64,000 bases of DNA from positions 26,604,129 to 26,668,128 of the forward strand of contig OY986968.1 in NCBI GenBank assembly GCA_963920575.1. Reading direction: 5' to 3'. This DNA is from Narthecium ossifragum. Its lineage: Eukaryota; Streptophyta; Magnoliopsida; Dioscoreales; Nartheciaceae. Below the pieces are notes generated by a model. That model was not told the origin of the DNA. It was given only the letters and a program-made list of their open reading frames with translations, and made no database searches. Position numbers and translations under genes: made by a program. Positions 57,245-64,000 of this stretch are shown here, in pieces (within the stretch, counting starts at the first letter, position 1; every line of letters begins with the position of its first letter).

Positions 57245-60200
57245 TCACAATCTTGATAACACACTTCTATCTTCCCTTGCGTCCGATAATGCCTGATTAG
57301 ATTTGATGAAGCCTAGCACTGTGAGAGCCAAATCAGATTGATGTGCGGTATAGTTATGGTTTGCGTCTTTGATGATGCACAACTTGTGGTTTGGAATATG
57401 CTTGGCAAACTCCTCTGCGTCTTCCGCAGGTACCATTTCATCCACTGAACCATGAACAGTCAAGACCCTGTTTTTCATCATATTAACAGACATTTGAGAA
57501 ACTTCAATCAGAAGCTATGTGAAATCAAACCATTCTGAGAGGAAAGGATATATCTACAATGGATTAAGTAAGACAACTCGGCATATGTTGATCTTATAGC
57601 TCTACGGGAAGTATACAAGATGAAGTAACTCAAATTTTGGTGCTGGTGATTCCAATCTGATTTCCAATTGCTCATCAGTTAAAGACAGATAAAAAACTAT
57701 GGATCTTGAAACAGTATGCATACAGACAGATTCCGAGCATCAGCAATTAAAAAGAAAAAAACCAGCAGAATAGAGGTGAACGGAAAATCAAAACATATAC
57801 TAACCTGCATTTTTCATCAATGGAAAGGCATGCCGCGTAACTATCAGTTGTTAGGCGATCCATCAAACTTTCTTCAGTTACTCGATACTCAATATTTCCT
57901 TAGGAAGAATCAAACTAACAGTTAATAGATGGACCAAACACTCTTTGGAAAAAAAAAAGAACCTTTCATGTAAGACTGGTATCTCAAACAAAACCAAGAC
58001 ATCAAACATCCAAGCCTTTATTCATTGAGACGGTGTCAACTCCGACCACCACCTCCAGTTAAGAATTTAAAGGTAACGGGTAAATTGTTTATGATCTCCT
58101 CATTCACAAAACAACCCCGCTAATAATCAGTTCCAGTGTCCCAGCCAAGGCAAACTTTCAAAGGCAAAAGCAGGCCACAAGATTGACATGAAAAGCAAGA
58201 ATTTACACTGTAAAGTTGCTCTATGCTAGGAAGGAGTATATGCCAGATGTGTGTAGTCGAGACTTAACATTGCACACACTGGTATAGAAGTTTCAGCACA
58301 TGAGAAATCAAATCTGTCTTTCTCATACAGATAATGGAGCAAAAGCTACCTGCTTTGTCTTTAACATCAATAAAACCATCTTTTTTTATCCTTTGCATGT
58401 AATCTTTACCCAGCCGACCTGCAATCCCTCTTCTCAGAGCAAAACGACCAGATATATTGACCACAATTTGAACATCACGATACATGGAAGCATATAGGAG
58501 CACTGCATTTCCTCCTGTGAGAAAATTTCCTGGATTTAGTGCCTCGTAACAACAATGATTCTCAGTGTACGATGATCAAGAAGGTATTCGTCATAATTAA
58601 AACGAAACCAAGGCCTACTTTATCAAGAAGTAAAATGGTCCATGAAGACTTGTTTTACATTTTAAGCTAAACAACAAAGGAGCTGTGATGCATTGACACG
58701 TACAATAACCGAGCAGAATGTATTATTGGTCACCAAGAGTTTCCAAATCCTTGCTTGGAGTTCTCAAAAGCCGCAAACCAAGGGCAAGAGGGTGATCTAC
58801 CATAGTTTTACATATTTGGCCAGCTACATAAATTTATTGCAAGCTTAGCAAATTGGAGTTTCCTTCCTATTGTGAAGGAATGAAAGGACATGCGTAAACA
58901 AGCTATTGGTGGAAAGCAGCATTCAAATGTCATGAAGTAATGGACAAATTTGTATCTAAAAACGCAAAGATGAAATATAGGTAATTCCTTTCTGCAACAG
59001 TGTGTTAGGCAAGGTTCTTTAGTTCCCATCTATTGGCATCATATTTTTCACCAAAAGAAAAGGCCATAAGTACATTTCATAATATATTGTTCAAATGTCT
59101 GACATTTAGTTTCTGCCAACCAAGTACGTATGTTGGATCTGTCAGTGATGAGACAAATCAGGCACATGTATACAGGGAACCCTTAAAATCTCAACTAACC
59201 GTCATTCTCATCCATGAATACATAAAAAATCAAGACATCTAGAAGCCAATGTCTTTTTGTTATTGCTGAGCAGAATGTTAATCTAGGTTATCACACAGCC
59301 ATACCTGAATTGTTCTTACTGTTCAGTTCCAAAATCTACCATATGAAGACTGCATAACTCATCTATATTATATTCATATTTGAATCAACAAAGATACAAG
59401 TATGTTTTGGAGCGGGAAATTTTATTGCCGCTATATAAATATGCATTGGTCAGAGGAATCATTTCCCGGTGCATTGATGAGGAGTGTTACTTTCTGAGAT
59501 TGGATAAATTGTGAAGTCCAGCAATTCAATAGAATTTATCTATCAATAAACAAACGGTTATGAAAAATTCCAAACTGCCTCAACAAAATATGCAAAGTAG
59601 GCCACCTTGTCATTTACCTTTACTATGCCCAATAATAGCAGTTATTTCATATTTCTGCTGAAGAAAATATAGGACAACAAAACGCAAGTCATCGGCCTCT
59701 TTTCTGTAGTTCCCGTAGAGAAATATACCTCCACTCTCACTAAAAAAGAAAGAAAAAGACACGTGATAATCAGCCAGCCGAATTGAAGCTAAACTAGGTC
59801 ACAAGATCACATGGCTGAGAAAGACTGCACTAAGATAAAGAAACAAATTAAAATTAGGAACAGAATAAATCAGAACATAGGCATATAGCTTTTCTGTAGA
59901 GTAGATTACCCATTTCCAGCAAAATCAAAGCGAAAGGCACTGAATCCTTCTTTCGTTAATGCAGCGGTGAGGGTAAGTATGCTCTTATCTTCCTGTATAT
60001 GGTGAAATTTAAAACATGACAATCTGAAGTACCAGTAGTCCATTATAACCAAATCATAACCAAACTAAACCATCATACATCAATTTAATCAAAGAAAGGA
60101 GTAACAAAGGCCCATATTTAAGGAACACTCACACAACATAGATACATTCAATATCCCCGAACAAAATCGAGCTACATGAGGTCTCAGAGAGAATAATATA

Positions 60201-60822
60201 TAGAAATTGCTAAAGCTGGACCTCGGTCAGTGTTCATTTAAGCGTGTTATCTAGGATGCCACAGACTCATTGCATTCAATTAAAAAAGATGCAGCAAAAA
60301 AAATTACTTTGACTGCTTTTATAACAAAAAAAGAATTGATACGTTTTCTTGTATACATTAGTTCAGGCCACACCATCGAGGAGAAATGCAAGGTTTAAAG
60401 AGTGTACTTTTGAGGATCGGAATCCATGGCACAAGATCACAAGCCTCCTAGAATTTGTTTCATGCAGAACCCCAACAAGCTCTTCTCCAAATTTATTTGG
60501 TATGACAACTCTTTGCTCAGATATCGCTGAAACAAAGAACACATTGCTTAATTAGATGCCCAGATGTTTCGGATTGTCCGCGATACATGTGGAAAAAACA
60601 TAAACCGATTGCTCACTTAATTGCGAACCCTAGATATCACGAGAAGCAATCTTTCACTCTCATAAGTCTTAACGTACAAGAGATGCGATGGAAGTGGAGA
60701 GAGAGACAGAGAGACAGACAGAGAGAGAGACACACAGAGAGAGAGGAGAAGGACGAGAGGTTTGGGGAATTGGGCTCACCGGGAGAGTCTTGGGTTTCGC
60801 ATGAAGGGAGCCGTTTCGCCAT
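57245..60822 (-). CDS. Alpha/beta hydrolase (serine hydrolase), 282 aa
   Basis: Seven exons: 60780-60822, 60408-60526, 59910-59992, 59618-59739, 58350-58514, 57805-57898 and 57245-57467, all phase-consistent. The fold markers appear in order: ILCHGFRSSK (oxyanion strand), FRFDFAGNGES, nucleophile elbow GHSKGG (Ser), acid in VHGSVDEMVPAEDA (Asp) and ANHNYT (His), so the catalytic triad is complete. The sequence matches the cytosolic-type plant hydrolases related to the S33/BAAT-like family, whose substrates are mostly unknown. No signal peptide. The minus-strand leader is CT-rich (plus 60696-60750). The gene looks intact, and the substrate cannot be predicted. Confidence 0.85.
60696..60750. 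repeat. GA/CT microsatellite within intron 1 of the hydrolase gene
   Basis: Interrupted GAGACAGA-type repeat. It lies just downstream (minus sense) of exon 1, which ends at 60780. Confidence 0.7.
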
Positions 60823-61546
60823 CTTTGTGGGAGATTAGGATTCTTGAAGACGATCTCCAGTGTTTGGGTTTTGGGCTGTAGCTTTCATCGCTCCCTCGGT
60901 TTGAGCCTTTGAGGGTGAATTCTTAGTTCATATACCGGCTCTGGTCGGTGGCCGCAACTGGCTAAGCGTGCTGTAAAAGATCTAGTGCGTAACGCCCGCA
61001 CGGTGAGGACATATTAATAACCCTACGATGTTTATATCTCCGTGCTCACCCATCTCGACAAACAAAGGGACAAATATTAGGTGACACAAGCATTGGTAGA
61101 AAAAACTCTTCAAAAGTTTTCATAGATAGCTATAAGTGGGCAGTGCTTTCTCCTGCTAGCTTTCCGGGTCTTCAGCTTCTCTAGCAATCAAAGTCATCCC
61201 TTCAGTTCAGAACAAATAAGTTCCTGCTTCTATGTCATGGGATGATTTGAGAGTACTTCATAAATATTGGAGAAGTAACCCAACTTTGCAATCCTGGCAC
61301 AAAAACAATATTTATCCTGCTGCTTTCTAAGGCTTTCCAAGGAATTCAACTTAAGAGATTGATCCAATCTCTGTCTTCATATTCTCCATGGCAGCTTTCT
61401 TGATGATCTCATCTAAAAGATAGCTTGACACAATTATCAATAAGTTAATTGCATCAGGAAGACTCATCTCCAACCCCTTAAGTGGCAATAGTCTTGATAA
61501 TTGTCTAAACTCTGGTGGCAGCATCAGCAACGAGGCCTCCAAGCCC
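60823..61546. other. Hydrolase promoter and PPR 3' flank
   Basis: The right part, before the element at 61547, is continuous with the PPR gene's original 3' flank. No other gene. A 75-codon minus frame at 61351-61578 runs into the element and is not supported. Confidence 0.45.
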
Positions 61547-61709
61547 CTGTTTGTTACGGGGTTAAGGGAAAATCTCATTCTTATCTCTAAACACCAAAAG
61601 TAATCATTACTGATTTATATCTATTCCACCTATCATCATCACTCTATTTTTTCTTATCCGTATTTCTTAACCCCATTTTTTCTAACTCATATCAAACAGG
61701 TTGCAAGAA
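61547..61709. mobile_element. Small element inserted one target duplication from the PPR stop codon
   Basis: 163 bases flanked by perfect 9-bp repeats TCCAAGCCC (61538-61546 and 61710-61718). The ends share CCTGTTTG and a GGGGTTAAG motif in inverted order, but the inverted repeat is imperfect and offset at the right. The 9-bp duplication suggests a Mutator-type MITE. Confidence 0.5.
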
Positions 61710-61718
61710 TCCAAGCCC

Positions 61719-63848
61719 TCAATCGCAGAACCCATCCTCATAATCCGACGACAACTTTTCTATCTCCATCAGCCGATTCAAATCCTTGACTACTCCATAC
61801 ACTTCGTCCGCGCCATCAGGCAATGCACTCCCAGAGGAAAACACAAACACCTTTTTCTTCACCTCGATCCAGCTCTGCCCCGGGTTTTTCTTCAATCCCT
61901 TCGCCTTAGTCAACACTCTCATCTTGGCTGCCTCCTTCCAATTTCCAGAAGCAGAAAAGATATTTGACAGTAACATGTAGTTTCCAGCACCCTCCACTTC
62001 AAGCCCAAGAACCCTCATAGCAGTCTCTTCAGCCATGGCTGTGTTTCCATAAATCCTGCAAGAATTCAGCAGAGCTCCCCAGACACAAGCATTAGGCTTC
62101 ATAGGCATCGTTTCCACAAGCTTGCTCGCTTCTCTCAGCAGCCCTGCACGGCCAAGAAGGTCCACCATGCAGGCATAGTGCTCCATCCAAGGAGAAAACT
62201 TGTACTCGTGCAACATCCGATCGAACATCTCTCGGCCCTCAGAGACGCGACCTGCATGGCTGCAAGCAGATAGAATGGCGACGAAGGTGATCCCATCTGG
62301 CTCAATGCCATCCTGAACCATTTCAGCAAAGGTGATAAGAGCTTCGTCGCAGAGTCCATGCATACCATAGCCTGTTATCATGGTATTCCAAGAAATCAAA
62401 TCTTTGTCCTCTAACCTATCGAATACTAGCCGGCCACATCTCTGATTTCCACTCTTGGTGAACATATTGAGCAGGCCATTCCCAACCAGCACATCTTTAT
62501 CCAGTAGTCCTCTAATCGAATACCCGTGGATCTCCCGGCCTGAATGCAACGCTGATAACTCTGCACATGCTGATAGAACAGTAGCAATGGTAATGGAATT
62601 GGGCACCACATTGGCTCTTACCATCTCCCGGAAGAGCTCCATCGACTTCTCCACCATCCCACAAGATGCATATCCTCCGATCACCGCGCTCCAACTGACC
62701 AAATTGGGTGTAAACTCTCCAGACTTCTCCATCTGCGAGAAGACTTCATAAGCTTCATCACAAAAACCAGCAGACGCATAGCTTGAGATCAATGCATTCC
62801 AGCTCACTAAATTCTTGAACTCCGTCTCTGAGAACAAAGCCTTGGCATCCTCCATGCACCCAAGTTTTCCATACATGCACACGAGCGCGTTCCTCACAAA
62901 GCTATACCCATCGAAGCCATCCTTCATACAGAAGCCATGGATCTCCTTCCCTTTATCCAACCCCTTGTCTCGAATAAAAGCGCAAACCGATAAAGCCACT
63001 GCGGCAGCCTCTGCTGTAGCTTTGCATCCACGCATCCTCATTTCGTCGAACAGCTGCAAGACATCATCGCGCCGCCGGCACCGTGCATGGGCCGACAGGA
63101 GAGACGTCCAGGTAACTGGGCTTGGCTCGATCCCGGACACCTTCATCCTCTGAAACACATCGCAAGTATTCCTCCACTCGTGATTCAATGCATACCCAGA
63201 AATCAATACGTTCCAAGAGACAACATTTCTAATCGGCATCGCGTCGAACACTTTCCCAGCGAAGTCCATCTGACCCATGTTGCCATACATCAAGGTGAGC
63301 TCGTTGGCCACATGAAGATGGGTTTGGTACCCCACGGTAACGGCATGGCCGTGAACGGAGATGGAGAGCTTATGCGCACCAATACCAGAGCACCCACGAA
63401 TGACCAGCGGCAACGTGAACCCATCGGGTACGACGCCGTGGGACTTCATAGAGCGGTAGACGAGGAGTGCTTGGTGAGGCTGGGAGTGGGACAGGTAGGC
63501 GCGGAGAATGGAGTTGAAGACAAGAGACGAAGGAGGGTGGAGCGGCTGGCAGAGGAAGAAGGATACGGCATCCCGAAGAAGGCCGAGACGGGAGTAGGCG
63601 GAGATGAGAAGGGCAGAGAGGAAGGAGGAGTTGTGATGGTGGAGGGCGGACGAAACGACAAGGTGGGCGTGGACTTGCTTGGCTTGGAGAGACGTCGAGC
63701 ATTGCCGGAGAAGGAGGTCGAGAGAGTGCGACGAGATACGGCGGTAAGAGTCAAGGAGGAGGACACGAGCAGCGGGGAGTGGCAAACGGTGGCTACGTGA
63801 AGCATAGAGCATGAAGCCGCAGCAGAGGCATAAGTCACACGATTCCAA
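61719..63848 (-). CDS. PLS-class pentatricopeptide repeat protein with E/E+ domains (At1g17630-like)
   Basis: Intronless, 709 aa from the first ATG (63848). Met13 (MLYASRS) is an alternative start and leaves a basic, Ser/Arg-rich presequence compatible with an organelle. Repeats run from about residue 105 to 610 in P, L and S types (VVSWNVLISGYA, LVSWNALISSYA, DLISWNTMITGYG, EPDGITFVAILSACSHAG). E-domain signatures are ACVWGALLNSCRIYGN and YMLLSNIFSASGNWKEA, then NPGQSWIEVK. It ends soon after E+, with no DYW deaminase. Such proteins bind single organelle RNAs and recruit editing enzymes. The closest family known to me is Arabidopsis At1g17630. The frame is uninterrupted. Confidence 0.9.
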   Translation of the reverse strand: MESCDLCLCCGFMLYASRSHRLPLPAARVLLLDSYRRISSHSLDLLLRQCSTSLQAKQVHAHLVVSSALHHHNSSFLSALLISAYSRLGLLRDAVSFFLCQPLHPPSSLVFNSILRAYLSHSQPHQALLVYRSMKSHGVVPDGFTLPLVIRGCSGIGAHKLSISVHGHAVTVGYQTHLHVANELTLMYGNMGQMDFAGKVFDAMPIRNVVSWNVLISGYALNHEWRNTCDVFQRMKVSGIEPSPVTWTSLLSAHARCRRRDDVLQLFDEMRMRGCKATAEAAAVALSVCAFIRDKGLDKGKEIHGFCMKDGFDGYSFVRNALVCMYGKLGCMEDAKALFSETEFKNLVSWNALISSYASAGFCDEAYEVFSQMEKSGEFTPNLVSWSAVIGGYASCGMVEKSMELFREMVRANVVPNSITIATVLSACAELSALHSGREIHGYSIRGLLDKDVLVGNGLLNMFTKSGNQRCGRLVFDRLEDKDLISWNTMITGYGMHGLCDEALITFAEMVQDGIEPDGITFVAILSACSHAGRVSEGREMFDRMLHEYKFSPWMEHYACMVDLLGRAGLLREASKLVETMPMKPNACVWGALLNSCRIYGNTAMAEETAMRVLGLEVEGAGNYMLLSNIFSASGNWKEAAKMRVLTKAKGLKKNPGQSWIEVKKKVFVFSSGSALPDGADEVYGVVKDLNRLMEIEKLSSDYEDGFCD

Positions 63849-64000
63849 TGCAAATAGTTTGATCTATTAGAAGCGAGCATTTAGCTCTAAATACCAGTTG
63901 AAATAGGTGATGAACTACATCAAGCATACAAGAATTAAAGCTGCATTGATACCACGAACACCACAACAGGGACGCTGGTTCTGCTTGTGATCTTGGTCAC
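63849..64000. other. Upstream region of the PPR gene
   Basis: Short, with no further feature seen before the window edge. Confidence 0.5.

Noticed and set aside
63087..63800. A 237-codon plus-strand frame
   Set aside because: Antisense shadow of the PPR coding sequence, with no domain.

Overview
This window is nuclear DNA of a flowering plant, probably a monocot. The evidence is GT-AG introns of plant type, a GC-rich first coding exon in the carrier gene, plant-only families (a PLS-class PPR protein, a plant mobile domain protein, an F-box/DUF295 relic) and dense insertion of plant transposons. Two runs of exactly 200 N (16217-16416 and 49023-49222) are assembly gaps. The species cannot be named from sequence alone.

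Layout. 1-3.9 kb: a minus-strand LINE with ORF1 intact and ORF2 open to the window edge. 4.07-4.95 kb: a collapsed copy of the sequence at 19.7-22.5 kb. 5.2-10.5 kb: an F-box pseudogene with a repeated ACGT-rich promoter, broken by a copia element that itself carries foreign sequence. 10.8-12.35 kb: two tandem LTR-plus-primer-site remnants. 12.4-13.8 kb: host exon fragments. 13.9-16.0 kb: nested foldback MITEs. 16.4-19.7 kb: the 3' part of a coiled-coil protein gene. 20.6-31 kb: three tandem nucleosome assembly protein (NAP1-type) copies, of which copy 1 has an intact core, copy 2 is broken by stops and copy 3 is a 5' fragment, with a Mutator-like element (MULE) carrying an ORF between copies 1 and 2. 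33.5-39.5 kb: a complete LTR element whose only recognisable cargo is a plant mobile domain gene in antisense. 40.3-43.8 kb: a two-exon ADP/ATP-carrier-type gene. 44.5-45 kb: a LINE 3' fragment. 45.8-48.4 kb: a ubiquitin-like gene with a foldback MULE in its intron. 51.6-55.6 kb: an eight-coding-exon, three-RRM hnRNP Q/LIF2-like gene. 55.8-56.6 kb: a hAT-type element. 57.2-60.8 kb: a seven-exon alpha/beta hydrolase gene. 61.7-63.85 kb: an intronless PPR gene.

The host genes on the right (carrier, RRM protein, hydrolase, PPR) look intact and have unrelated jobs: nucleotide transport, RNA binding or chromatin, a serine hydrolase, and organelle RNA processing. They form an ordinary gene neighbourhood, not an operon. 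The left two thirds is an accessory region shaped by segmental duplication and repeated insertion. The points most worth following are the antisense plant mobile domain gene inside a roughly 6 kb LTR element, the decaying NAP1 array with its shuffled offshoot at 4-5 kb, and the two small MULEs with perfect 9-bp target duplications. Exon coordinates come from reading frames, splice consensus and phase by eye, and no alignment or database search was run.
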